Positions 1 through 7,857 of a DNA stretch of 39,266 bases are shown in pieces. The notes beneath the pieces were generated by a model. It was not told where the DNA came from, searched no databases, and worked only from the letters and a program-made list of their open reading frames with translations. The translations under genes were made by a program, and so were the position numbers. The stretch's first letter is position 1; the number at the start of each line of letters is the position of its first letter. The stretch comes from Rickettsiales bacterium (GTDB lineage Bacteria > Pseudomonadota > Alphaproteobacteria > Methylaequorales > Methylaequoraceae), in NCBI GenBank assembly GCA_002715305.1, contig PAYV01000007.1, forward strand, positions 1-39,266. Reading direction: 5' to 3'.

Positions 1-855
1 CGATATCCTCTGAAGTGGTCCTAAAAAAGCATTTACTGTTTGATTCTTAATACTTGAACGAATGTATGACTCAGCTACTAAATTAAATTTTTTTGCCATT
101 CTTTTTTGCTGCCTGAAGTTTTGAATAATTGGTAATGCATTAATTATTTCGTTGGCTTTTGACGCTATCATCTCAAGTCCTATTCTCATTCCTTTACTAT
201 AATAAGCTTGATGTTTGTATGCAGTTTTTAAAAGTAATAAAATTATTATTGATATTGAAAATATTATCAAAGTAAACTTTATATCAATCATCAGCATTAA
301 ACTTAAATATATTAAGATAATAATAATTTGAGGAATATAAGAAACCATACTAAAAACGAAACTTGATACAGATCTTGGTAAAGAATTAAGAAGAGTATAT
401 ATTTCACCAGAATCTTTATCTTTGTATTTTTTGAAATCAAGGTTAAGTAATGTAGAGTAAACTCTATTTCTCAAATCAAGCTCAAAATTATGCCTTATTC
501 TTAAATTAAAAAATTCAGTTATATATAAACTAAATTCTCTTATTATTTGTAAACAAATTAGAATTATCAAAATTCCTAAAATTTTTTGATCATTATTCCA
601 AGTATTAAAAAAATTTAATAAATACATTTGAAGTTCGCTCAAATTTTCCGTAGATATATTTTGATTTGAAAAAATTAAAATTATAGGTTGTAATAACGCA
701 ATTGTTAGAAAGTCAGAAAAACCCGAAATTAATGACAAAAAAATTACAATGAAAAAGTGTATCTTTGAAATCTTTGAATAATGTATTAATGAATTCCAAA
801 GTCCAACTTGTTCTTTGAAATCTATGTTAAGAGCATCATATTTTTTTTTTTTCAC
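1..855 (-). CDS. ABC exporter, membrane-domain part (partial, runs off left edge)
   Basis: Reading the minus strand from a GTG at 855 gives an open frame of 285 codons to the edge with no stop. The protein starts with a Lys run, then a hydrophobic helix at about residues 33-60, another near 95-110, an amphipathic stretch with a FKKYKDKDSGEIYTLL-type segment, a pair of membrane helices near 165-205, and a loop with EIINALPIIQNFRQQKRM. This is the layout of the type I ABC exporter membrane domain (MsbA/PglK-like); the ATPase part would lie beyond position 1. It follows the methyltransferase by 8 bp and is the last visible gene of the polysaccharide unit, so export or flipping of a lipid-linked glycan is a reasonable inference. 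GTG is chosen because no in-frame ATG precedes the first helix. The true start could be slightly different. Confidence 0.8.
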   Translation of the reverse strand, partial: MKKKKYDALNIDFKEQVGLWNSLIHYSKISKIHFFIVIFLSLISGFSDFLTIALLQPIILIFSNQNISTENLSELQMYLLNFFNTWNNDQKILGILIILICLQIIREFSLYITEFFNLRIRHNFELDLRNRVYSTLLNLDFKKYKDKDSGEIYTLLNSLPRSVSSFVFSMVSYIPQIIIILIYLSLMLMIDIKFTLIIFSISIIILLLLKTAYKHQAYYSKGMRIGLEMIASKANEIINALPIIQNFRQQKRMAKKFNLVAESYIRSSIKNQTVNAFLGPLQRIS

Positions 856-863
856 AATTTTTT

Positions 864-1589
864 TTAAGAAATTATAACTGCATAGTTTTGGTTTCCGTCT
901 CTCTTAATCCATGGTTTTTTTCGATTAATCCCAATTTTTAAAATTTTAAAACCTTCATGTCTTAAAATTTTACAAAAAAACTTTGATCTTAATAGCAATG
1001 TATTATCCCTTGATATGTATTTTTGGTCAGAAACAAGTTCAACATAATTTTTCATTCTCCAATTAAATTTCAGATTACCTACATATAAACATGCAGGCTT
1101 TTGAGGCTTTAAAACTCTTTTAATTTCTCTAATATAATCAATTAAAACATTTAAGGTTGGTAAGTGTTGCATTACTATAAAGCTATAAATAAAATCAATA
1201 CTTTTATCTTCTAAAGGAATATTGTTTCCGGAACCTTTGATAAGTTTTACATTATTTATTTTTTCTCTCTTTAACATTTCTTTTACCGTAGTAAATGATT
1301 TGTGAATATCAATACCAATTACATTATTAAAATAATAACTTGCTGCCCTTAGAAGTCTTCCCCCGCCAAAGCCAATCTCCAGTGCATTGCAGTTATGGGG
1401 ATTGCCAAGATAATCAAGAATTTCATCTTTTAAAATATGATAAGAAAAATCCCACATTCCTTGCTTAAGATTATGATTATAATTTAGTGAATCATCAAAA
1501 TAAGAAAAAAATTCGTCACGGGACTTACCTGTTTTCTTCTTAATTTCTTTTCTCCACTTTGAAAAGTGACTTTTTTCTATATCACTCAT
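864..1589 (-). CDS. class I SAM-dependent methyltransferase
   Basis: A 241-residue protein. The S-adenosylmethionine motif I is at about 69-78 (ALEIGFGGGR), followed by the acidic residue of motif II in GIDIHKSF (Asp94) and a motif-IV-like IDFIYSFIVMQHL at 131-143. This is the Methyltransf_11/25 type of Rossmann methyltransferase. The ATG overlaps the stop of the upstream epimerase gene in ATGA, so the two are translationally coupled. In a polysaccharide locus the likely substrate is a sugar hydroxyl or a terminal residue of the glycan, but nothing in the sequence fixes the substrate. The fold is confidently recognised; the specific reaction is unknown. Confidence 0.85.
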   Translation of the reverse strand: MSDIEKSHFSKWRKEIKKKTGKSRDEFFSYFDDSLNYNHNLKQGMWDFSYHILKDEILDYLGNPHNCNALEIGFGGGRLLRAASYYFNNVIGIDIHKSFTTVKEMLKREKINNVKLIKGSGNNIPLEDKSIDFIYSFIVMQHLPTLNVLIDYIREIKRVLKPQKPACLYVGNLKFNWRMKNYVELVSDQKYISRDNTLLLRSKFFCKILRHEGFKILKIGINRKKPWIKRDGNQNYAVIIS

Positions 1590-2593
1590 TCTTTATCTCT
1601 AGAGTTTTTGATTTTCTCTTCCCATAAACATGCAGTTTTAAGAATATTTGCAATATCTGAATATTTGGGATACCAAATTAGTTGTTTTTTTGCTTTTGAT
1701 ATATTTGCAACTAATCTTGCACTATCCCCATTTCTTCGATTTGTGAATTTAATTTTAATTTTTTTATTAAAAATATCTTCTGCTTTTTTAATTACCTCTA
1801 TAACTGAATAACCTCTGCCTGAACCTAGATTAAATACTTCATTTTTTTTATTTTTTAAAAGATATATTGATGCTTTAAGATGAGCATCTACTAAATCATG
1901 AACATGAATGTAATCACGAATACACGTACCATCGTAAGTTTGAAAATTATTCCCAAAAATTGAAATTTCATTCCTCTTTTTTTGGATATATTCAACTATT
2001 ATTTTCACTATATGAGTGGATTTTTTACCTAATTGTCCACATCTTATCTGCATATCAGCTCCTGCAACATTAAAGTACCTTAGAAAAATATAGTTAATTT
2101 TTTCTGAATTAGATAAATCTTCAAGGAGCCACTCAATTGACAATTTTGTTCTACTGTATGGACTGTAAGGATTGTTAAGATCAATCTCTCTAATTGTTTT
2201 ATTTTTTGTATTACCATAGATTGCTGCTGTAGAAGAAATTACAAAATTTTTAATTTTGCATTCAATACAGGTCCTAAAAAAATTAAATGCATTTATCAAA
2301 TTATTTTCGTAATATAACAAAGGCTTTTCATATGACTCGTATTGTATAATATTTCCTGCTAAATGAATGACTAAATCAGGTTTATTTTCATTTATTACTT
2401 TTTTTACAAGATTTTTATTTCCATAATTTCCTTTATAAAACTTAATATTTTTAGGAAGATATTTTTGAGTACCATTTGATAGATCATCAATAATTGAAAC
2501 TTGATGGCCAAGATCATTTAGTAAATGTGACATTTGAGTTCCTATGTATCCAGCTCCTCCAGTTAATAAAAATTTTATTTTTTTATTTATCAT
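1586..2593 (-). CDS. galE: UDP-glucose 4-epimerase-type NAD-dependent epimerase
   Basis: A 335-residue extended SDR protein, the normal GalE length. It has the NAD-binding GGAGYIG at 12-18, the catalytic Ser/Thr region ISSTAAIYG (118-126) and the YSRTK catalytic Tyr146/Lys150 pair. The later YFNVAGAD and RDYIHVHDL segments are typical of GalE rather than of 4,6-dehydratases. It would interconvert UDP-glucose/UDP-galactose or the N-acetyl forms, supplying a sugar nucleotide for the neighbouring glycosyltransferases. It overlaps the upstream glycosyltransferase by 11 bp and the downstream methyltransferase by 4 bp. The family is clear; Glc versus GlcNAc specificity cannot be read here. Confidence 0.82.
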   Translation of the reverse strand: MINKKIKFLLTGGAGYIGTQMSHLLNDLGHQVSIIDDLSNGTQKYLPKNIKFYKGNYGNKNLVKKVINENKPDLVIHLAGNIIQYESYEKPLLYYENNLINAFNFFRTCIECKIKNFVISSTAAIYGNTKNKTIREIDLNNPYSPYSRTKLSIEWLLEDLSNSEKINYIFLRYFNVAGADMQIRCGQLGKKSTHIVKIIVEYIQKKRNEISIFGNNFQTYDGTCIRDYIHVHDLVDAHLKASIYLLKNKKNEVFNLGSGRGYSVIEVIKKAEDIFNKKIKIKFTNRRNGDSARLVANISKAKKQLIWYPKYSDIANILKTACLWEEKIKNSRDKE

Positions 2594-3677
2594 TTAAAAT
2601 CTGTTTAAGATTCCTCAAATAAATTTTAAGATTATGATTTTTTTTTATATACTCATAAGCATTTTTTCCAATTCTTCTTCTTTCCCTTGATGATCTTAAT
2701 TTTTCAATCTTTCCTGACAAATCTATGCTATTATTCTCATTAAATAAAAAACCGTTAACATTATCGATTATTATTTGTTTTATTCCTATTACATTGGATG
2801 CAATGACTGGAAGTCGTGATGCCATTGCTTCTAACATTGCTTTGGGATTGCCTTCATAAATTGATGGAAAAATAAATATATCCGAAGTCCTGTAGATATT
2901 TTTTAATTCTATATTTTTTTTTTGTCCCAAAAACTCTACAGGTAAACTATTTTCATTGACATAATTTTCTAATTGCAAACGTAGCTCTCCATCTCCAACT
3001 ATTTTTAATTTTATATTCTTTACATTTTTTATGGATTTTAGCAAAAATTCTAAGTTTTTTTGTTTAGTTAGCCTTCCAGTGAATACTAGTGTCAACTTAT
3101 TATTATTTTTATAGTTTCTCTTGGTATCAAATTTTTCAATATCAACGTAATTTGGTAATAAAAAAATATTTTTTTTTCTTTTTTTACTTATATATCGATA
3201 TTGATGTTCACTAGTTGTAATAATTTTTTCAGCAAATTTAAAAACAAAAAACTCTACAAATTTAAAATATATATAAATTAATGAAAACTTTCCGTATAAT
3301 TTTTTAGTGTGCAAAGATAGTGGAAACCCTGATCTTGCAATCATAGTTGTTTTTGTTAACTTTGATGCAATTAATGCCCATTCAGATCCAAATGTTTGAT
3401 TAGTAAGTAAAATAGAATTTTTATTCTTTCTCATTAATCTAATTAATTCTGGTATAACCCATATTCTAGATCTTATTTTTTTTTTATTCTCTACCAATTT
3501 TATAGGGTTAATTTTTTTAACAAATTTTTCATCTTCCCCTTTAGCCCAACTAAATAAAGAAATTTTATATTTTTCTTTTACAAGACCTTTCAAAAAAGCT
3601 AGTTCTCTGTCAATAGTTCCAAGCTCATTAAATTTTGATAAGGTTGTTCCTTGATCAAGATAAAAAATTATATGCAT
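2583..3677 (-). CDS. glycosyltransferase family 4
   Basis: A 364-residue GT-B glycosyltransferase. The C-terminal nucleotide-sugar domain is clear: VFTGRLTKQKNLEFL at about 198-212, the IVGDGELR strand near 227, and the family signature EGNPKAMLEAMASRLPVIAS from residue 275, including the E-x7-E type nucleotide-sugar contact. The N-terminal acceptor domain is less conserved, as usual. It sits 3 bp after the upstream methyltransferase stop and overlaps galE by 11 bp. A role in adding one sugar to the lipid-linked repeat unit at the cytoplasmic face is inferred from family and context. Donor and linkage are unknown. Confidence 0.88.
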   Translation of the reverse strand: MHIIFYLDQGTTLSKFNELGTIDRELAFLKGLVKEKYKISLFSWAKGEDEKFVKKINPIKLVENKKKIRSRIWVIPELIRLMRKNKNSILLTNQTFGSEWALIASKLTKTTMIARSGFPLSLHTKKLYGKFSLIYIYFKFVEFFVFKFAEKIITTSEHQYRYISKKRKKNIFLLPNYVDIEKFDTKRNYKNNNKLTLVFTGRLTKQKNLEFLLKSIKNVKNIKLKIVGDGELRLQLENYVNENSLPVEFLGQKKNIELKNIYRTSDIFIFPSIYEGNPKAMLEAMASRLPVIASNVIGIKQIIIDNVNGFLFNENNSIDLSGKIEKLRSSRERRRIGKNAYEYIKKNHNLKIYLRNLKQILNDK

Positions 3678-3680
3678 AAA

Positions 3681-4457
3681 TTATTTTTTTTGTGCAACTG
3701 CAATTAGCATGTGAGCGAATAATTTTGATGGAAGTAATTTTGAAATAATTATAACCAGCCTATCAAAAAAGAACGTTGGTAAAAAATCAAGTTTTAAAGA
3801 GGTAAGAAGTCTTTTTGTTCCCTGAATTTTATGAATATAGTTGATTTTTAGAACTTCAAAATTATTGATACTTAATTCATTAAATAACTCGTGTTCTCTC
3901 AATCTCCACTGATAAAAATGAAAATTATCATTAGGGTTGTTTTTTATTTTTCTTTTCTGAAGTCTCATACGAAAGTTATCATAAGGAACACTTATAATTA
4001 GATATCCTTTTTTTCTTAATACTCTGTAGGCTTCTTTTAAAGGTCTGGAAAAACCATCTTCAAAGTGCTCAAAAACACCCCAGGAAAAATATGTATCAAT
4101 TGAAGAATCTTTATAACTAAGATTTGTAATATCATCTTTTTTCCATGAATATTTTGGATAATGTTTTTTTAAACCTGTAATAATTACATTGCTAAAATCT
4201 AATCCATCCGTTATAAAACCTAATTCATTTAAAAGAATTACCCATTCACCATGTCCACATCCACCATCAATTATTCTCGATTTCTTTGGCAGAATTTTAA
4301 TAAAATTTTTAACTATACCGTATTCTTCACTATTTTTAGTTTGATTTACTATGAATTTTATATCATTTTTAAGTTTTTTTTTTTTCCATAAATTTGTCCA
4401 TAGTATTTGTGGATTAACACCATTTTTCTTATTTTTTATTATATAATCTTTAATCAC
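3681..4457 (-). CDS. class I SAM-dependent methyltransferase
   Basis: A 258-residue protein. The AdoMet-binding glycine loop is RIIDGGCGHGEW (61-72), followed by an acidic residue in DGLDFS near 87 and a motif-IV region DTYFSWGVFEHFEDG. This matches Methyltransf_11-type enzymes common in O-antigen and capsule loci. The C-terminal third (about 170-258) is hydrophobic and basic with no recognised motif. It is coupled to the upstream glycosyltransferase by an 8 bp overlap. It is the second methyltransferase in this unit. The two are only weakly alike around motif I, so they probably act on different positions. The substrate is unknown. Confidence 0.83.
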   Translation of the reverse strand: MIKDYIIKNKKNGVNPQILWTNLWKKKKLKNDIKFIVNQTKNSEEYGIVKNFIKILPKKSRIIDGGCGHGEWVILLNELGFITDGLDFSNVIITGLKKHYPKYSWKKDDITNLSYKDSSIDTYFSWGVFEHFEDGFSRPLKEAYRVLRKKGYLIISVPYDNFRMRLQKRKIKNNPNDNFHFYQWRLREHELFNELSINNFEVLKINYIHKIQGTKRLLTSLKLDFLPTFFFDRLVIIISKLLPSKLFAHMLIAVAQKK

Positions 4458-5394
4458 AGTGAAATAATTCTAAATATTGATTTGCTACATTTTGAATATC
4501 AGGAACTATAATCTTATTCTGTAAATCATTATAATTATGCACAACCTTTTTAATTAAGTCTATTATTTCCTCGTTTTTTGAAAAACTATACCCAGCCTGT
4601 CTAACAATTTCAGGATGTCCTCCAGAATTAAAATATACTACTGGTAAACCACAAGCTAGAGCCTCCAAGACAGCATTCGAACAGGGATCATTTTGACTAG
4701 CTGTCAAAAAAATATCGTGGTCACGAAGAATTGAAGCCAAATCTTCAGATTTCTTAGGGCTTATAATTTTAATATTTTTAAATTTTGCATTAATATTCCC
4801 TACAAAGGTAAAATCGTACTTTTTGAAGTTTAGGTTTTTGTCAATCCATTCATAGGTCTCCTGTCCCTTTCTAATATTAGATGACCAGCTTGTAGCAATA
4901 ATTTTGATTTTTGTTTGTTTTGAAATTTCCTTTCTATTTTCTGAATTAAAAATATCAGGGTCTGGTGCATTTTGGATAATTTTTATTTTATTGTCATCAA
5001 ATAAAAATCCTAAATTGATATGTTCATTATAGCTGTAATTACTTTGAAATATTGTATAATCAGCATAGGACCGATTGAAATCAACAATTCTTTTGTCTAG
5101 ATCAATATTCTCTCCTCTGTAAAGAGCAATAGGTCCATCAACCCTATGAACTGTAGAATATTTTTTTTTTTTTAATTTTTTACTGAGCCAATTCATATCA
5201 AAATTAAAAGAATTAAATAATACATATTTAGTATTTATTCCTATTTTGTTTGGTCCTATATCATATCCTGCTTTTTTAACCCATTTTTTTAAGGCTAACA
5301 AGAACTGATTGCCTCCTCCGTAAGGAGGTGGTACGAATTGGTTAATTATACTTATTTTGTATCCAGTAAAATATTTAAGAAGATTTAGTTCCAT
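4450..5394 (-). CDS. GT-B glycosyltransferase (family 4-like), short
   Basis: A 314-residue protein, shorter than typical GT4 enzymes (about 350-380). The N-terminal glycine-rich acceptor loop PPPYGGGNQF is at about 22-31. The donor-domain signature NDPCSNAVLEALACGLPVV is followed by a GGHPEIV segment. The middle contains HRVDGPIALYRGEN, often seen in this group of family 1/4 transferases. It overlaps the end of the upstream GT2 gene by 20 bp. It probably transfers a sugar during repeat-unit assembly. Specificity cannot be told. The start is the only ATG before the GGG loop, so the short length looks genuine rather than a truncation. Confidence 0.83.
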   Translation of the reverse strand: MELNLLKYFTGYKISIINQFVPPPYGGGNQFLLALKKWVKKAGYDIGPNKIGINTKYVLFNSFNFDMNWLSKKLKKKKYSTVHRVDGPIALYRGENIDLDKRIVDFNRSYADYTIFQSNYSYNEHINLGFLFDDNKIKIIQNAPDPDIFNSENRKEISKQTKIKIIATSWSSNIRKGQETYEWIDKNLNFKKYDFTFVGNINAKFKNIKIISPKKSEDLASILRDHDIFLTASQNDPCSNAVLEALACGLPVVYFNSGGHPEIVRQAGYSFSKNEEIIDLIKKVVHNYNDLQNKIIVPDIQNVANQYLELFHCD

Positions 5395-6436
5395 ATATTT
5401 TTTTTTTGAAAATTTTTATTAAAACAATAATCATCTCTTTGGGAAATTTGACAAATATTTTGGTTAGAAAAATGATTTCAGAAATTATCTTTCTAGGATT
5501 CATTAAATTGAATTTAAAACTTGAAATAAGAATTCTATTTATAAAAAAGAAATTAAACTCCTTGTCAATTTTGTATTTTGTTAAAATAAATTCATAGAAT
5601 CTAAAGTATATTTTACTTAATTTTAATCTATCTATATTTTTTTTATCAGCAACTTTTCTGGAATCTGAAAAATATTCTTGTATTTTAAAAATTTCACCTG
5701 TTTTTATTTTGAAAAAAATTTTTTCTTTTTTTAACCTGTTTTTTATGATTGATACATTTGAAACTATATTTTTTTTCATATAAGTTTTTGTCATATTAGA
5801 ATCATGAACCCTATACTGTAAAAGTCTTTTTTTGATATTAGCAGCTTTATGGTTCAGTAATATTCTTGACCAAAGATCAAAGTCCTGATTAATATGCTTG
5901 TTACAATAGGCTTTGTGAGGATTCGTAAATATTTTTTTTTTCATTAATATACTCGGATGAATAAAAGGGTTGTGCATCAAACTATATGCCCAGATTGCCG
6001 AGTGTTTCGAAGGTACATCTATTTCCCCAATTTCAATGTCGGATTTATTAATTATTTTAGCTTGAGAGCCCAAGATATCAATTTCTGGATTTTCTTTAAA
6101 ATAGTTAATTTGTTCCTTAAACCTATTTCTAGTTGAAATGTCATCTGAATCCATTCTAGCAATAAAACTACCATTAGATAATTTTATTGCCTTATTAAGA
6201 CTTAAAGTTTGACCTATATTCTTTTTATTAAAAATTAATTTGAGACGATCAAAATTTAAAGATTTTAAAAATTTAGAACTATCATCAGTAGAACAATCAT
6301 CAACAATGATAAGTTCAAAATTTTTGTAAGTTTGTGATATAATACTATCAACTGACTTTTCAAGAAATGGCATACCATTGTAGTTTGTTAATATTACACT
6401 AATCTTAAAATCTGAATTTTTGTCTAAATTAGGCAT
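5375..6436 (-). CDS. glycosyltransferase family 2
   Basis: A GT-A fold inverting glycosyltransferase. From the ATG at 6436 the domain begins at once with ISVILTNYNG, then IIVDDCSTDD at about 43-52 (nucleotide binding) and ARMDSDDIS, whose DSDD gives the metal-binding DxD at about 96-99. The C-terminal 150 residues are basic with amphipathic or hydrophobic segments, probably membrane association. A longer reading starts at 6463, but that adds nine residues lying inside acpS. The 6436 start leaves an 8 bp overlap with acpS, in line with other junctions here. It likely adds a sugar to the lipid-linked glycan. The donor is unknown. Confidence 0.85.
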   Translation of the reverse strand: MPNLDKNSDFKISVILTNYNGMPFLEKSVDSIISQTYKNFELIIVDDCSTDDSSKFLKSLNFDRLKLIFNKKNIGQTLSLNKAIKLSNGSFIARMDSDDISTRNRFKEQINYFKENPEIDILGSQAKIINKSDIEIGEIDVPSKHSAIWAYSLMHNPFIHPSILMKKKIFTNPHKAYCNKHINQDFDLWSRILLNHKAANIKKRLLQYRVHDSNMTKTYMKKNIVSNVSIIKNRLKKEKIFFKIKTGEIFKIQEYFSDSRKVADKKNIDRLKLSKIYFRFYEFILTKYKIDKEFNFFFINRILISSFKFNLMNPRKIISEIIFLTKIFVKFPKEMIIVLIKIFKKKIYGTKSS

Positions 6437-6839
6437 TAAAAAAGTATATTGAAACAAAAGCAACAGAATATTCTTTTTCGCTTGATATAGATAAAGTCAC
6501 ACCATGATTTCTGTAATCGCTTTTGACCTCTTTTAGTAAAGTTTTTGATCTTCCTAAAAAATATAGACTTGGTTTTCCTAATTTGTCATTAATTATTTCT
6601 AAATCGGAGAAACGAACTCCATTAGTAAATCCTGTTCCAAGAGCTTTTGCAGCTGCTTCTTTAGCAGCAAATCTATTAGAAAGTTTTTCACTTAATAATT
6701 CATTGTTTTTAGAAAATTTGATAAGGATTTTAAGCTCTTTTTCTGACAGAATTTTTTCCATAAAGCGTTTGCCGAATCTATGTAAGATCTTTCTTATCCT
6801 TTTTCGTTCTACAATATCAGTCCCATTAATTATACGCAT
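6429..6839 (-). CDS. acpS: holo-[acyl-carrier-protein] synthase (AcpS-type phosphopantetheinyl transferase)
   Basis: Read from the ATG at 6839, the 136-residue protein starts MRIINGTDIVE. It carries the Mg-binding Asp8 and the second AcpS motif NRFAAKEAAAKALGTG (about 55-70), whose Glu also binds metal. AcpS moves the 4'-phosphopantetheine of CoA to a serine of an acyl carrier protein. A longer frame begins at 6869, but its extra 10 residues overlap the upstream gene and precede the normal AcpS N-terminus, so 6839 is preferred; it lies 1 bp after the upstream stop. The odd point is location: acpS normally accompanies lipid or pyridoxine genes, yet here it sits between two glycosyltransferases. 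No acyl carrier protein gene is visible in the window. Confidence 0.9.
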   Translation of the reverse strand: MRIINGTDIVERKRIRKILHRFGKRFMEKILSEKELKILIKFSKNNELLSEKLSNRFAAKEAAAKALGTGFTNGVRFSDLEIINDKLGKPSLYFLGRSKTLLKEVKSDYRNHGVTLSISSEKEYSVAFVSIYFFNA

Positions 6840-6840
6840 T

Positions 6841-7671
6841 TTATTCACTAAAATTAATTGTAAACCCATCTTTAATTAACTTCGCAGTTCGTACATCTAA
6901 ATATCCTTTTTTATATCCGTCCATTGTACTTACATCACTCGCTCTAAAGATTTTTCCATGATGATTTCTATTCGCAATCTCAGTCATTGTACCCCCATTT
7001 ATAATTCCAATTTCTTTATAGTATTTCCAATATTCGCAAAAAAAATCTTTCTCTGTAATTAAATCGTTTTTAGACAACTTATTAAAAATTTTTTTTAAAA
7101 CTTCAATTCTATTTAAACCTACAATTTTAGGATGAAGATTACTTTTATAAAGATTATTCGAACTTAAAATTTTATTAAAATACGCTTTTACATTTGTTGG
7201 GTATGATTTTAATCTAATAGCGTCATTTACAAATTTCGAAAAAAACAAATCTTTGTCATATAAAAATTTAAATAATACACTAAATTTTTGACATCTTATT
7301 GATCCAATATCATTGTTATTATCCAAATAATATTCAGCTTCAATTAACTTATCCAAGTCAAAGTGAAAACAATCTGATTCCATGAAATATAAATAACTAT
7401 ATTCTTTCTTAAGGTATTTTTTATAATTGTTCAGTAACCAAATAATTGCACCCCACAGCCCAATGTTTTTTGAAGATTTAAAAACTTTTGGAAATTTCTT
7501 CAAATTAGATTTAGTTTTTTTAAAGGTTGATGCATTATCGAAAACAATAAAATCTTCAAAGAATCTAAACTTTTTTTCAAGTTGAAAGATATTTTTTGAT
7601 ACTTTCTCAAATACATCATCTCTTGATTTATCAAGAGAACAAGTAATTAGAACAAAAAGTATTTTTTTCAT
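6841..7671 (-). CDS. GT-A-like glycosyltransferase, first gene of the second unit
   Basis: A 276-residue protein that I place in the GT-A/family-2-like group on three features: a Rossmann-like start ending in FIVFDNAST (41-49), the SKNIGLWGAI segment (67-76) typical of GT2 enzymes after the nucleotide site, and YFMESDCF (95-102), whose ESD could serve as a DxD-type metal site. The remainder is not recognisable, and catalytic residues beyond this are not evident. It is the first gene behind the promoter near 7,806-7,833 and its leader holds the ops-like element. A different function using the same fold is possible. Confidence 0.6.
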   Translation of the reverse strand: MKKILFVLITCSLDKSRDDVFEKVSKNIFQLEKKFRFFEDFIVFDNASTFKKTKSNLKKFPKVFKSSKNIGLWGAIIWLLNNYKKYLKKEYSYLYFMESDCFHFDLDKLIEAEYYLDNNNDIGSIRCQKFSVLFKFLYDKDLFFSKFVNDAIRLKSYPTNVKAYFNKILSSNNLYKSNLHPKIVGLNRIEVLKKIFNKLSKNDLITEKDFFCEYWKYYKEIGIINGGTMTEIANRNHHGKIFRASDVSTMDGYKKGYLDVRTAKLIKDGFTINFSE

Positions 7672-7729
7672 TTTGCTAAATTCATTTATAGTAATTTATT
7701 TAAAATTTAATTTTTGCTTGTAAAATTTT

Positions 7730-7742
7730 AATAGCTACCGCA
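7730..7742 (-). promoter_or_regulatory. ops-like element 1 (candidate recruitment site for the RfaH-like factor)
   Basis: On the minus strand this reads TGCGGTAGCTATT. The GCGGTAGC core is the core of the enterobacterial ops site (GGCGGTAGCGT), at which paused RNA polymerase recruits RfaH. The same 13 bases recur at 23,620-23,632 and nowhere else that I found. With the promoter at 7,806-7,833, the element would lie about 57-70 bases into a leader of about 128 bases, where ops/JUMPstart sites usually sit. Function is inferred from sequence match, position and the RfaH-like gene in the locus. Confidence 0.7.
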
Positions 7743-7805
7743 GTCTCTTTAATAAGCGACAAAAAAAGTTGATCCAAAAGTCAGAATACAGTTAAATTAT
7801 TAATT

Positions 7806-7833
7806 ATTATATACAAAAAGAAATATTATTCAA
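7806..7833 (-). promoter_or_regulatory. sigma-70-type promoter of the second polysaccharide unit
   Basis: On the minus strand there is TTGAAT (7,833-7,828), a 16-base spacer, and a perfect TATAAT (7,811-7,806). Transcription would begin near 7,799, inside the 186 bp gap after the flippase gene, giving a leader of about 128 bases before the ATG at 7,671. Hexamers and spacing are identical to those of the regulator promoter at 24,802-24,829. Seen directly; activity not tested. Confidence 0.65.
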
Positions 7834-7836
7834 CAC

Positions 7837-7846
7837 TTGAAATTCA
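7837..7846 (-). promoter_or_regulatory. candidate operator upstream of the second-unit promoter
   Basis: The minus strand reads TGAATTTCAA three bases upstream of the -35 hexamer. The same decamer at the same 3-base distance stands upstream of the regulator promoter (24,833-24,842). The sequence is part of an 11-base palindrome (7,837-7,847, TTGAA-A-TTCAA). A transcription factor, most simply the winged-helix protein encoded at 24,172-24,795, could bind here; this is inference. Confidence 0.5.
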
Positions 7847-7857
7847 AATAGAGAACT

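Noticed and set aside
6523..6879. Plus-strand open frame opposite acpS, and similar open frames opposite other genes
   Set aside because: They mirror well-recognised minus-strand genes and show no domain features of their own.
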